From Paenibacillus sp. Soil522 (lineage in GTDB: Bacteria; Bacillota; Bacilli; Paenibacillales; Paenibacillaceae), in the NCBI RefSeq assembly GCF_001428245.1, contig NZ_LMRV01000035.1, forward strand, positions 1 to 64,000: a DNA stretch of 64,000 nucleotides. Direction: 5' to 3'. A program made the position numbers and the translations under genes. The notes under the pieces were generated by a model. That model did not search any database. It saw only the letters and a list, made by a program, of their open reading frames with translations, and was not told the origin of the DNA. Shown here one piece after another: positions 53,035-62,645 of this stretch (positions are counted from its first letter, which is position 1; each line of letters opens with the position of its first letter).

Positions 53035-53787
53035 TCATTCCCACCTGGTCAAAATAATCGGGCCTTCCTTCGTAATCGCCACCGTATGTTCAAATTGCGC
53101 CGCCCAAGCCCCGTCTATCGTACGTGCCGTCCAGCCGTCTTCTGCAATGTATACGTCTGCTCTGCCTGCCGTAATGATAGGCTCTATCGTAATGACCATG
53201 CCTTCTTCAAGCTCTATGCCTTGACCGGGTATGCCGCGGTGCATGACCTCAGGAAATTCATGCATGTCTCTGCCTATGCCGTGACCAGCGAAAGCGGTTA
53301 CGACCTTAAATCCGGCTCTTTCCGCTCTCGATTGAACCGCATAGCCTATATCGCCCAGCCGGTTGCCAAGCACAGCCTGCTTAATGCCGTCAAGCAGCGA
53401 TTGCTCCGCTGCAAGAAGCAGCTTCTCGGTAGCCGCATTCGTCCTGCCGATTGAGTATGTCCAAGCGGAGTCTGCTTTCCAGCCGTCCAAATCGGCCACC
53501 ATGTCAATCGTAACAATATCGCCGGATTCAAGCGGCTCCGAATCGGGAAAGCCGTGGCAGACTACCTCATTAACGGAGGCACATGTGGCAAACGGATATC
53601 CCTTATAGCCCTTCTGAGCTGGAGTCGCTCCCCGGTCAAGCATGAACCGTTCAACAAACCGATCAATTTCCTGTGTCGTAACTCCCGGCGCTATTCGTTT
53701 CGAGAGCGCTTTGTGACAGGCAGCGACAATACGCCCAGCCTTACGGATTCCTCGAATATGTTCCTTCGTTTTCAAATCCACTGCCAT
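53035..53787 (-). CDS. map: Type I methionyl aminopeptidase
   Basis: 250 residues with the pita-bread fold: YKGYPFATCASVNEVVCHGF, metal ligands in IVTIDMVADLDGWKADSAW (two Asp), AFAGHGIGRDMHEFP (His), GMVITIEPI (Glu) and AAQFEHTVAIT (Glu). It removes the initiator Met from new proteins. The ATG at 53787 follows AAGGAGGT by about ten bases; the longer frame to 53835 is not supported. It is a stand-alone gene, so probably a second copy besides the one usually found with secY-adk. Confidence 0.88.
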   Translation of the reverse strand: MAVDLKTKEHIRGIRKAGRIVAACHKALSKRIAPGVTTQEIDRFVERFMLDRGATPAQKGYKGYPFATCASVNEVVCHGFPDSEPLESGDIVTIDMVADLDGWKADSAWTYSIGRTNAATEKLLLAAEQSLLDGIKQAVLGNRLGDIGYAVQSRAERAGFKVVTAFAGHGIGRDMHEFPEVMHRGIPGQGIELEEGMVITIEPIITAGRADVYIAEDGWTARTIDGAWAAQFEHTVAITKEGPIILTRWE

Positions 53788-54032
53788 GTGTGCACTGACC
53801 TCCTTAAGGTTTTGCGGAAGCAAAATCCACTTCAAAGCATAATCCTAGGCTCTGCTATGTATAACTTATTCGGGAAAAAGGAGACAAATGACGATCATGT
53901 ATGACGAAATTATGATTGCATGCTAATTTTCAGAAATTTTATAAATTTGAGGCTGAAAGTGGAGAACAAAAACAAAAAGACTTTGCATTCTGCCGATCGA
54001 CAGTTTACAAAGCCGTATATTACATGGTGAGT

Positions 54033-54221
54033 TTAGCTGACCGAGGAGTTGATTCTGCCTAATTCATTTTCCACCAATGTCGTCAATTCATCTTCGTAGC
54101 CTCCGGTAATCCGGTACTTGCGAATATACTCTTTAACAAATTTACGCGGGTCCTTGGGTTGAAAAATTCTCGTTAGTTCCTTCAGGCTTTCCTTGACTTC
54201 ATTCTGGCTATGCTTCGCCAT
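54033..54221 (-). CDS. Small conserved-looking hypothetical protein
   Basis: 62 residues, charged and helical (MAKHSQNEVKESLKELTRIF...KFVKEYIRKYRITGGYEDEL). No family recognised. AAAGGGGAGGAG precedes the ATG, and the composition is that of a real protein. No hydrophobic segment, so cytoplasmic. Confidence 0.55.
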   Translation of the reverse strand: MAKHSQNEVKESLKELTRIFQPKDPRKFVKEYIRKYRITGGYEDELTTLVENELGRINSSVS

Positions 54222-54401
54222 GAAATCTCCTCCCCTTTACGTTGGATGGTCGTCCTAAACATCATAATACGAGACCTCGTGCGGCTATTTCACCGCAAGA
54301 CCCCCCATCGGTGCAGATATCTCCATGGCCAATGAGTCGCAATGTTTGCATTTTTCTTACTATTATAACATTTTGATTTAGATTATGAAAGTTAACATTT
54401 G

Positions 54402-54620
54402 TTAATCTCTCGGAGCGGCTTGTTCGGGTTTAGCTTCCTTATTGTGCCCGCTATCCATTGATTTTGCTGCAATTATGATATTTGGGGGCGGGACATCGGT
54501 CTGGTCAGATGTTGAAGAGAGCCTGTCTTTACGAAACATTCTTAAATACGCAATGACTCCAATTACGGCAACCAGCATTCCAAACGCTAATACCAATGTC
54601 GTCACCCAGCCCTGAACCAT
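54402..54620 (-). CDS. Small single-pass membrane protein
   Basis: 72 residues with one N-terminal helix (WVTTLVLAFGMLVAVIGVIAYLRMF, about 5-29) and a polar tail. No family recognised. AGGAGGCGGGG lies just before the ATG at 54620, a strong translation signal. Confidence 0.55.
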   Translation of the reverse strand: MVQGWVTTLVLAFGMLVAVIGVIAYLRMFRKDRLSSTSDQTDVPPPNIIIAAKSMDSGHNKEAKPEQAAPRD

Positions 54621-54754
54621 GTCCCCGCCTCCTTTCCCCTACTCATTTATCGGTATATCGCGGTCAATTATTAGTCCTTTTCAATACCCGATTACCTTCC
54701 ATTTATTAGGTATCATTATAGCGAATCAGAAGCAGGCAAGCAAACTCCCTCTGC

Positions 54755-55183
54755 CTAAATGACCCGATAAGCGCCGGTCCCGATACTTAACAGCTTGCCC
54801 CCTTCATCCTTGACCTGCGCTTGCAGCGTGAGCGTTCGGTCCGTTCGATGTATCAGCTCTGCCTCGCATAGGATCACGCCGCCCTTGCTGCTAGCGAGAA
54901 ATTGCGTGTCTAAATTCGCCGTTACAGCCCGCTCATCCGGTACCGCCAGCATGACAACGAGCCCCATCGCGTTATCGAGCAGCGACATAAGCACGCCGCC
55001 GTGAACGATGCCGATCAGGTTTAAATGCCGATCCGAGGCATCCAGGCAAATCGTCGCTTTTCTGGCATTTGCCTGTACAACCTCACAGCCGAGCGAACCC
55101 CAGAACGTCGCTTGCGCACGCTCCGCGAGTCTTGTCAGGTGTCCAGCCTGATCGGCCTGCTGAACAAACCATTCCTCATCCAT
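54755..55183 (-). CDS. PaaI-type hotdog thioesterase
   Basis: 142 residues, one hotdog domain with the PaaI motif GIVHGGVLMSLLDNAMGLVV and AVTANLDTQFLASSKGGVIL. It should hydrolyse acyl-CoA esters. It is the last gene of the fatty-acid cluster and probably recycles CoA or removes dead-end acyl-CoAs. ATG 55183 is used because GGGAGA lies about nine bases upstream; a GTG at 55192 overlaps the ligase stop and is too close to that site. Confidence 0.8.
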   Translation of the reverse strand: MDEEWFVQQADQAGHLTRLAERAQATFWGSLGCEVVQANARKATICLDASDRHLNLIGIVHGGVLMSLLDNAMGLVVMLAVPDERAVTANLDTQFLASSKGGVILCEAELIHRTDRTLTLQAQVKDEGGKLLSIGTGAYRVI

Positions 55184-55188
55184 CCCGT

Positions 55189-56973
55189 TCACTCTCCCTT
55201 ATCCTCAGCGGCCCGCTTCTTTTCCGCCTCCGCCTCCTCCTCCTGCAGCTTGCGGCGAAGCACCTTGCCGATCATTGTTTTTGGAAGCGCTTCCCTGAAG
55301 GAATAGTGATGCGGCACCTTGTAGGCCGCCAGCCGTTCTCTGCACCAGCGGTCCAGCTGACTGCCTGATACCTGCCAGCCCTCCTTAAATACGATAAATG
55401 CTTTCACCGTTTCGCCCCGATATTCATCCTTTACGCCGACAACCGCCGCTTCCCGTATTGCCGGATGCTCGAACAGCACCTCCTCCACCTCGCGCGGATA
55501 AATGTTAAACCCGCCTGCGATGATAACATCCTTAATCCGGTCCATAATCGTAAAATAGCCGTCTTCGTCCATCATCGCAAGATCGCCCGTGTACAGCCAC
55601 CCGTCCCGTAATACTTTGTCGGTTTCCGCAGGCTTGTTCCAGTATCCCTGCATGACCTGCGGCCCGCGTACGACTAGCTCGCCAAGCTCGCCTACACCCA
55701 GCCGCTCACCCGTTTCCGGATCAATGACAACAGCTTCGGTATCGGGGAAGGGTACGCCGATCGTGCCGATTTTTCGATGCCCCCATATCGGATTGGCATG
55801 CGTTACGGGTGAAGCCTCCGATAAGCCGTAGCCTTCAATGAGCCTGCCGCCGGTTAAAGCTTCGAACTGCTCCTGCACCTCAAGCGGCAAGGCAGCCGAT
55901 CCGCTTACACATACATTAATAGAGGAAAGATCCGTTTTCGCAGCGTCCTTATGATGAATGATCGCGACATACATCGTAGGCGCCCCCGGAAAAATCGTGG
56001 GCTTCTGCTGATTGATCGTCTGCAGAACCTTATCCACCTCGAACCGCGGCAGAAGAATAAGCGTGCCTGCCCGCAGCACCGACATATTCATTAATACCGT
56101 TAATCCAAACACATGAAACAGAGGCATCGCGGCAAGAAAACGTTCCTTGGCATCCTCCGCCTTATAGCACCAGGCCGCGATTTGCATCGTATTCGCAACG
56201 AGATTCCGATGCGTCAGCATCACGCCCTTAGGCGTCCCGGTTGTGCCTCCCGTATATTGCAGCGCCGCAAGCTCAGCGCCCTTTGCGAGCTCGGGCAGCT
56301 CCGTAAATGGATGCTGCTCAGCGAGCAGCTTCTTATAGGAAATGACGCCAAAGCTGCCATAAGGAATATTTGCGCGAAATCCTTCTTTTCGCTGCTTAAG
56401 GGGATAGAGCAGGCTCTTGGGAAACGGCAGCCCGTCTTTAATGGATGTGATAACAGCATGCCGCAGCTTCGGCAGCGGACCTTTCTCAGGCGGCTCTCCC
56501 CGCACCCGGGACAAGCGCGCATACAGCAGATCAACCGTTATGATAGCGACGGCCCCGCTATCCGCAAGCTGATGCTCCAGCTCGCGTTCCACATACAGCG
56601 GGTTCGTCTGCACGACAACGCCTCCTGCGAGCAGCACGCCGTAAAACGCTGCGACCGCCTGCGGGCAATTCGGGAGCATAATCGCCACGCGGTCTCCTTT
56701 GGCAATGCCCAGGGAAAGAAGGCCGGTGGCAAGGCAGACAGCATCTCTATGCAGCTCGCGGTAGGTTAAATTTTTGCCAAGAAAATGTACAGCTGTATGG
56801 TTCGGATGGTTATTAACCGCGTTTAACAAAAATTGGACGATACTCTGATCGGGATAGCTCTGCGAAGGAGAAACCTCCTTCGGGTAATGCCGAAGCCATG
56901 GACGTGCGGGCTCTTCGGCTTCGGCAGGCGGCTGCTCGGGCAAAAACGGGTCTTGCGGACTGAGCGGATCCAT
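55189..56973 (-). CDS. fadD: Long-chain fatty acid-CoA ligase
   Basis: 594 residues of the AMP-binding superfamily: P-loop LQYTGGTTGTPKGVMLTHRN, LIEGYGLSEASPVTHANP, the ATP/AMP motif GWLYTGDLAMMDEDGYFTIM, DRIKDVIIAGGFNIYPREVE and a C-terminal Lys in PKTMIGKVLRRKL. It activates fatty acids to acyl-CoA for the beta-oxidation genes just upstream; gap to the dehydrogenase gene is 15 bases. Corresponds to LcfA/FadD. Confidence 0.9.
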   Translation of the reverse strand: MDPLSPQDPFLPEQPPAEAEEPARPWLRHYPKEVSPSQSYPDQSIVQFLLNAVNNHPNHTAVHFLGKNLTYRELHRDAVCLATGLLSLGIAKGDRVAIMLPNCPQAVAAFYGVLLAGGVVVQTNPLYVERELEHQLADSGAVAIITVDLLYARLSRVRGEPPEKGPLPKLRHAVITSIKDGLPFPKSLLYPLKQRKEGFRANIPYGSFGVISYKKLLAEQHPFTELPELAKGAELAALQYTGGTTGTPKGVMLTHRNLVANTMQIAAWCYKAEDAKERFLAAMPLFHVFGLTVLMNMSVLRAGTLILLPRFEVDKVLQTINQQKPTIFPGAPTMYVAIIHHKDAAKTDLSSINVCVSGSAALPLEVQEQFEALTGGRLIEGYGLSEASPVTHANPIWGHRKIGTIGVPFPDTEAVVIDPETGERLGVGELGELVVRGPQVMQGYWNKPAETDKVLRDGWLYTGDLAMMDEDGYFTIMDRIKDVIIAGGFNIYPREVEEVLFEHPAIREAAVVGVKDEYRGETVKAFIVFKEGWQVSGSQLDRWCRERLAAYKVPHHYSFREALPKTMIGKVLRRKLQEEEAEAEKKRAAEDKGE

Positions 56974-56988
56974 TCATGCTCTCCCCCT

Positions 56989-58779
56989 TCACACGACATA
57001 ATGCATACTCCGAATGACACGGGCGGCAATCGTCCGTTTCAAAGCAACCGTATCGGAAAGCGGCGCGCGCATAAGCTTTTTCAAAATCGAAAGCTGCATT
57101 TGCAGCCCGTCTCCCTGCTCCAGCGCAGTAAGAGCAAGCTTGGCTAGCGACTCGACCCTCTCCATCGACTCCTGCACGAAAACCGTCGTCATCGCGATGG
57201 CATTCTCCGTCTTTTCCGAGTCGGTGCCGCCGCTGGCCTTGCACATTTTTTGCGAACGCAACAGTACGCTTTCCATTGCAAATATTTCGATCATCAGATC
57301 GGCTAGCGAGCACAGCACCTCCTGCTCCTGCTCTAGCCGCAGCCCCAGCTTCTGAACGGCAAGCCCTCCGATGGCGAGAAACGTTTTTTTCGCTTGCGCA
57401 ACGCGGTACGCCTCCTTGCTAAGCGGCTTTTCGAGCGGCGGAATCGGCATCGGCTGAACCAGCTCAGCTTGAAGCGAGCGTACCTTGCGCAGCAGCGGCA
57501 GCTCCCCCTTTAACGCTTTTTTCATCAGCGTGCCGGGAATGAGCATCCGGTTAATTTCATTTGTCCCTTCAAAAATCCGGTTTATCCGCGAATCCCGATA
57601 AATTCTCTCTACCTTATACTCGCGGATGTAGCCATAGCCGCCGTGAATCTGTACCCCTTCATCCGCAACAAAATCGAGCGTTTCGGATGCAAATACTTTT
57701 ACGATCGAGCATTCTATCGCATACTCTCCGATCGCCTTCGCCATCTTCATGCCGTCTTCCGCCGTTCCGCTCCCCGCTTCCGTTGTCCGCAGCATCGCAT
57801 CGATAAAGCCGGCTGTCCGGTAGACCATGCTCTCCAGCACGTACGTGCGAATGTTCATGTCAGCCAGTTTGGCGCCAATGAGCGGATACGAGGAGATCGC
57901 CCGCCCGAACTGCTTTCGAGTATTGGCGTAGGCCGATGCCAGCTCGATCGTCTCCTTGGATGAGCCGAGACAAGCTGCCCCAAGCTTAAACCTCCCGATA
58001 TTCAAAATGTTAAAGGCGATTTGATGTCCCTTTCCAACCTCTCCAAGCACGTTTTGGACCGGCACCGCCACATCTTCAAAAAATAAAGGCCGTGTCGAGG
58101 AACCCTTGATGCCCATCTTATGCTCCTCCGGACCGATGCTGAACCCCGGCATTCCCTTCTCAACGATAAAAGCGGTAAAATATTCGCCGTCGACCTTCGC
58201 ATAGACGATAAACAGGTCGGCAAAGCCTGCATTCGTAATGTACAGCTTAGAACCGTTCAATACGTAATGCTTGCCATTTGGCGATAGCCTGGCCGTCGTC
58301 TTGGCCCCTAAGGCGTCCGAGCCTGAGGCCGGTTCAGTCAAGCAATAAGCGGCGATACGCTCTCCTGTTGCCAGCGCGGGAAGGTAGGCTTGCTTCTGCG
58401 CGGGCGTACCAAAAAATACGATGGGAAGCGTACCGATTCCCGTATGAGCGCCTACCGAAAGCGCGAACGAAGAAGCGCGCGCCAATGTTTCCGCGAGCAG
58501 CGTTGTGCTCACCTTATCGAGCCCAAGCCCGCCGTAAGCCTCGGGCACATCGGCTCCCAGCAGGCCCAGCTCGCCAGCCTTGCGCATCAGCTCTACCGTG
58601 AGGTCATAGTTCAGCGCCTCCAGCTCGGCATCGCGCGGCGTGATTTCCGCCGCTAGGAACTGCAGCGCCGCTTCCCCCATCATCCGCTGCTCTTCCGTAA
58701 AATCCTCAGGCGTCACGACCGATTCCGGCACACTGTCCTCCACGACAAATCGACCGCCAAAACGTATCGTTTCCGTCAT
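56989..58779 (-). CDS. fadE: Acyl-CoA dehydrogenase (FadE)
   Basis: 596 residues. Acyl-CoA dehydrogenase core (about 30-400): YCLTEPASGSDALGAKTTA (FAD/substrate), MGIKGSSTRPLFFEDVAVPV, RKQFGRAISSYPLIGAKLAD, and YIREYKVERIYRDSRINRIF with EGTNEINR, where the catalytic Glu lies. An extra C-terminal helical domain (about 420-596) is usual for the long FadE type of Bacillus. It introduces the trans-2 double bond, probably passing electrons through ETF to the FadF-like protein at the right edge. GAAGGGAGA precedes the ATG. Confidence 0.9.
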   Translation of the reverse strand: MTETIRFGGRFVVEDSVPESVVTPEDFTEEQRMMGEAALQFLAAEITPRDAELEALNYDLTVELMRKAGELGLLGADVPEAYGGLGLDKVSTTLLAETLARASSFALSVGAHTGIGTLPIVFFGTPAQKQAYLPALATGERIAAYCLTEPASGSDALGAKTTARLSPNGKHYVLNGSKLYITNAGFADLFIVYAKVDGEYFTAFIVEKGMPGFSIGPEEHKMGIKGSSTRPLFFEDVAVPVQNVLGEVGKGHQIAFNILNIGRFKLGAACLGSSKETIELASAYANTRKQFGRAISSYPLIGAKLADMNIRTYVLESMVYRTAGFIDAMLRTTEAGSGTAEDGMKMAKAIGEYAIECSIVKVFASETLDFVADEGVQIHGGYGYIREYKVERIYRDSRINRIFEGTNEINRMLIPGTLMKKALKGELPLLRKVRSLQAELVQPMPIPPLEKPLSKEAYRVAQAKKTFLAIGGLAVQKLGLRLEQEQEVLCSLADLMIEIFAMESVLLRSQKMCKASGGTDSEKTENAIAMTTVFVQESMERVESLAKLALTALEQGDGLQMQLSILKKLMRAPLSDTVALKRTIAARVIRSMHYVV

Positions 58780-58868
58780 GCCGCAGGTCTCCCTTCAGTC
58801 AAATCGATTATTAGGCTCGTAAACAGTAACCGCCTTAAACCATTAACTCAATCAACTATTTATCATTA

Positions 58869-60083
58869 TTAAGCGCCGTACACTTCGATTACTCCGGCTG
58901 CTCCCATACCGCCCCCTACGCACATCGTAACGACGCCGATTCCTCCGCCTCTCCGGCCAAGTTCATGAATAAGCGATACGGTAAGCTTCGTTCCCGTACA
59001 GCCAAGCGGATGCCCGAGCGCAATCGCCCCGCCGTTCACATTCACCCGCTCGGGATTGATGCCAAGCTCATTGATAATCGGTACGCATTGCGCCGCAAAA
59101 GCTTCGTTAAGCTCGAAGAGATCGACCTGCGCAAGCGTAATGCCCGCTTTCCGCAGCGCCTTGGGCACCGCTTCGATCGGCCCGATGCCCATCACCTCGG
59201 GAGCGACGCCAGCTACGCTATAGCTGCGGAATACGGCGAGCGGGCGTAAGCCCAGCTCCGCGGCACGCGCCCGGCTCATCACGATAACGGCGGCTGCGCC
59301 ATCGCTCATTTGAGACGTATTGCCCGCTGTCACCGTTCCCTCGCGTGCGAACGAGGGCTTAAGCGGCGCTAACGTTTGAACGGTTGTCTCCGGCCGCACC
59401 CCTTCATCGGTATCGAATTGGAATACCTTCGACCAAGGCCGGCCAGCATCATTCACGCCCGAGCGGCTTACCGTTATCGGCACGATCTCCGCTTGGAACT
59501 TCCCCGCTTGGATAGCCGCTGCCGCCTTGCGATGGCTGGACGATGCGAAGGCATCCTGCTCTTCGCGCGTCACGCTATAGCGGCGGGCGACCTCTTCCGC
59601 CGTATGCCCCATGCCCATATAAACTTCAGGCCTCGTATCGACGATGACCGGATGCGGCGACAGCTTGAAGCCGGTCATCGGCACATGGCTCATGCTCTCA
59701 ACTCCGCCGGCCGCGATAATGTCCGCGTCGCCAAGCCGGATGCGTTCCGCCGCATAGGCTATCGCTTGCAGACCCGATGCGCAGAAGCGGTTAATCGTAA
59801 CAGCCGGCGTAGTCACCGGCAGCCCCGCATAAAGCGAGATGGTCCGGGCCATGTTTAGTCCCTGCTCGCCCTCTGGCATTGCGCAGCCGATAATGACATC
59901 CTCAATCAGCTCAGGCGACAGGCCGGGGAGCTTCTCAAGCGCGCCTTGCAGCACCGCTCGCCCAAGATCCTCCGCCCTCGTCTCCGCCAAGCTTCCCTTC
60001 GATGCTTTGCCGACCGCTGTCCTCACCGCAGCAACGATAACGGCATCGCGATCGTGACCTTCAAACGGTGATGAAGCTGACAT
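58869..60083 (-). CDS. fadA: Acetyl-CoA C-acyltransferase (FadA, thiolase)
   Basis: 404 residues. Thiolase signatures: [20 protein letters not shown] with the acyl-accepting Cys, [20 protein letters not shown] with His, and [20 protein letters not shown] with the second Cys. It performs the last, thiolytic step of beta-oxidation. AAAGGAGGAGAG precedes the ATG at 60083. Same strand as and closely spaced to fadN. Confidence 0.92.
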   Translation of the reverse strand: MSASSPFEGHDRDAVIVAAVRTAVGKASKGSLAETRAEDLGRAVLQGALEKLPGLSPELIEDVIIGCAMPEGEQGLNMARTISLYAGLPVTTPAVTINRFCASGLQAIAYAAERIRLGDADIIAAGGVESMSHVPMTGFKLSPHPVIVDTRPEVYMGMGHTAEEVARRYSVTREEQDAFASSSHRKAAAAIQAGKFQAEIVPITVSRSGVNDAGRPWSKVFQFDTDEGVRPETTVQTLAPLKPSFAREGTVTAGNTSQMSDGAAAVIVMSRARAAELGLRPLAVFRSYSVAGVAPEVMGIGPIEAVPKALRKAGITLAQVDLFELNEAFAAQCVPIINELGINPERVNVNGGAIALGHPLGCTGTKLTVSLIHELGRRGGGIGVVTMCVGGGMGAAGVIEVYGA

Positions 60084-60114
60084 CTCGCTCTCCTCCTTTA
60101 AGATAGATTAGCCG

Positions 60115-62556
60115 TTAGTTGCGCAGCGGCTTGCCGGTCGCGAGCATATGGCTCATGCGCTCCTGCGTCTTGCGCTCGCCGCACAGGCTGAGGAATGCTT
60201 CGCATTCCAGATCGAGCAAATATTGCTCGCTCACCTCCGCGCCCGGTTGAATGTCACCGCCGGCGAGCACAGAGCCGAGCTTGCCTGCGATAAGCGCGTC
60301 ATGCTCGCTAATATGTCCGCTTAGCCGCATCGCTTGCACCGCTACCTTAAGCACCGCATTGCCTTCGCGTCCGGCAACGCGGATGCGGCCCTCCGCTTGC
60401 GGCGAGTAGCCCGCCCGGTCCAGCTCCAGCACCGCCCGCTTCGCTTCGGCCATACGCGCCTCCTGCCGCATTATGACGCGATCCTGCGGACGCATCAGTC
60501 CGAGCAGGCTAACCTCATAGCCGCTGGTGGATGCTTTGGCCAGTGCAATCGTCTCAAACAACGCATTCAGATGCGGCTGTAAGTCTCCGCCCGGCTTGCC
60601 TCCGCTTGCGATAAGCGCCCGTTCGGCTGCCATCGCGGCCGCTTCCTTGCAGCCCCCGCCTGCCGGAATAAGGCCTACTCCCGTTTCCACCAATCCAAAG
60701 TATGTCTCCGGTGAATAAATAATGCGGTCTGCAGGCAGGCAGGCTTCTACCCCGCCGCCCAGCGTCATCCGGTGCGGTGCCGCCACGACAGGCCGGTCAA
60801 GCCGCTTAAGATCCAGCATGCTGCTTTGGAAGAAGCGGATAATATCCTCGACTTCATCCCAATCGCCGCTTTGCGCCTCCATCAGCAGAAGCATTAAGTT
60901 CGCGCCGACGCAAAAATTCCGCCCTTCATTTGCGAGCACCAGCCCGCGCCAATTTTGCGATACCTCCTTCACGCTTTGCCGGATGGCGGATAAAATATCA
61001 CCCCCGATTGCATTGTTCTGCGAATGAAATTCGAGCAGCGCGACATCATCGCCAATATCGATCAAGCTTGCGCCGGGCGTGGAAAATACCGTTTTTCCGG
61101 AAGCTTTTAACGCCGCTAAAGAAATCGTGTCCGCTTCCGGCTCTTCCAGCTTATAAGCGCCGCCCGCCGCATAGATCCGTTCGGCGCCCTCCGCAAGATA
61201 AAAGCTTTGATGCCCCGCTTCCAGCCAAGCCGTCACCCACCCCGGTATTTCGTCGCCCTCCTTCTGCATTTGCAAGACCGAATCCCGGAGCCCAATCGCA
61301 TCCCACAGCTCGAACGGCCCAAGCTCCCAGTTGAAGCCCCAGCGCATCGCACGATCGATATCCGAGATGGAATCCGCGATGACTCCGACTTGAGCCGCTG
61401 TGTACAGCAGCGTTTTTTTGATCGTCGACCATGCGAATTTCGCGTAGCGGTCACGAGGATCGGTTTTTAGCAGCGCTCTGACCTTGCCCGCCGCGCCCTT
61501 TGCCGCTTTGGACGCATCGATAATGGGCGAGTTCACGGGGCGCTTCGGCCCATATTCGAGCGTAGCCAGCCTCAGCGACTCAATCTCGCTGCCGCTTTTC
61601 CCCTTGACCTTCCGGTAAAAGCCCGCTCCGGACTTTTCGCCGAGTCTCCCTGATGCTACCAACTGCTCCAGCAGCTGCGGTCTTGCAAAAATCGCTTGCT
61701 CGCCGGGATCGCTGCTTCTCTCCCGCACATTGTCCACGACATGCAGCAGTGTATCTAGTCCGACCAGATCGAGCATACGCAGCGTCGCCGTCTTCGGCCT
61801 GCCCATGGCAGGGCCGGTCAAAGCATCCGCCTCCTCCACCGTCAGTCCGAAGCGCAGTGTATCTGCGAGCGTGACGAGCATGCCGTAGGTGCCGATCCGG
61901 TTCGCAATGAAGTTAGGCGTATCCTTCGCAAGAACGACGCCCTTGCCCAGCCGCTTCTCGCAAACCTCCGTCAGCAGCCGCACAACCTCGGGCGAGGTGT
62001 CTGCGGTAGGAACGATCTCGACAAGCTTCATATACCGCGGCGGGTTAAAAAAATGCGTCACCCCAAAATGCTGGCGAAACTCCTCGCTCCTCCCCTCCGC
62101 CATTGAAGCTGCCGACAGGCCCGACGTGTTCGTAGAGACGATGGACCCCGGCCTGCGGGCGGCTTCAATCGCGGCAAGAACCTCCCGCTTAACATCCAGC
62201 CGCTCGATAACCGCCTCAACAATCCAATCTGCCTCGCCAATCGTACCCAGATGATCGGTTAAATTGCCCGGCGTGATACGCGACGACCATAAAGGGTCAT
62301 AAAGCTGCGCCGGCTGTGCCTTGCCCATTTTCGCAACGGCCGCGTTCGCCAGCCGATTGCGAACCTTGGCATCGGATAGAGTCAGCCCCTGCCTTTCCTC
62401 CTCCGCCGTCAGCGTCTGCGGAACAACGTCCAGCAGCACGACTCGCATACCCGCATTCGCCAGGTGGGCGGCGATGCCGGCCCCCATTACGCCGGAGCCG
62501 ATAACGGCGGCTCTGCGAATCGAGCCTGCGTTTTTTTGCGACGCTTGAAACGTCAT
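60115..62556 (-). CDS. fadN: 3-hydroxyacyl-CoA dehydrogenase/enoyl-CoA hydratase (FadN)
   Basis: About 813 residues. N-terminal NAD-binding domain (AAVIGSGVMGAGIAAHLANA), HVTHFFNPP-like FGVTHFFNPPRYMKLVEIV, two dehydrogenase C-terminal domains, and a C-terminal crotonase-like domain (about 500-700; LANEGRNFCVGANLMLLLME, MTLGGGVEACLPADRI). This order (dehydrogenase first) is that of Bacillus FadN and opposite to E. coli FadB. ATG 62556 is preferred because GAGGAGG lies six bases upstream; the frame is open to 62577. Confidence 0.92.
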   Translation of the reverse strand: MTFQASQKNAGSIRRAAVIGSGVMGAGIAAHLANAGMRVVLLDVVPQTLTAEEERQGLTLSDAKVRNRLANAAVAKMGKAQPAQLYDPLWSSRITPGNLTDHLGTIGEADWIVEAVIERLDVKREVLAAIEAARRPGSIVSTNTSGLSAASMAEGRSEEFRQHFGVTHFFNPPRYMKLVEIVPTADTSPEVVRLLTEVCEKRLGKGVVLAKDTPNFIANRIGTYGMLVTLADTLRFGLTVEEADALTGPAMGRPKTATLRMLDLVGLDTLLHVVDNVRERSSDPGEQAIFARPQLLEQLVASGRLGEKSGAGFYRKVKGKSGSEIESLRLATLEYGPKRPVNSPIIDASKAAKGAAGKVRALLKTDPRDRYAKFAWSTIKKTLLYTAAQVGVIADSISDIDRAMRWGFNWELGPFELWDAIGLRDSVLQMQKEGDEIPGWVTAWLEAGHQSFYLAEGAERIYAAGGAYKLEEPEADTISLAALKASGKTVFSTPGASLIDIGDDVALLEFHSQNNAIGGDILSAIRQSVKEVSQNWRGLVLANEGRNFCVGANLMLLLMEAQSGDWDEVEDIIRFFQSSMLDLKRLDRPVVAAPHRMTLGGGVEACLPADRIIYSPETYFGLVETGVGLIPAGGGCKEAAAMAAERALIASGGKPGGDLQPHLNALFETIALAKASTSGYEVSLLGLMRPQDRVIMRQEARMAEAKRAVLELDRAGYSPQAEGRIRVAGREGNAVLKVAVQAMRLSGHISEHDALIAGKLGSVLAGGDIQPGAEVSEQYLLDLECEAFLSLCGERKTQERMSHMLATGKPLRN

Positions 62557-62645
62557 AGTCAGCCTCCTCTTATTCATCTTATTGCCGCTTGTTCAACCAC
62601 CAGCTCCTTAAGAGGTGCTGGCAGGCACCCGCGATAACCGCCCGC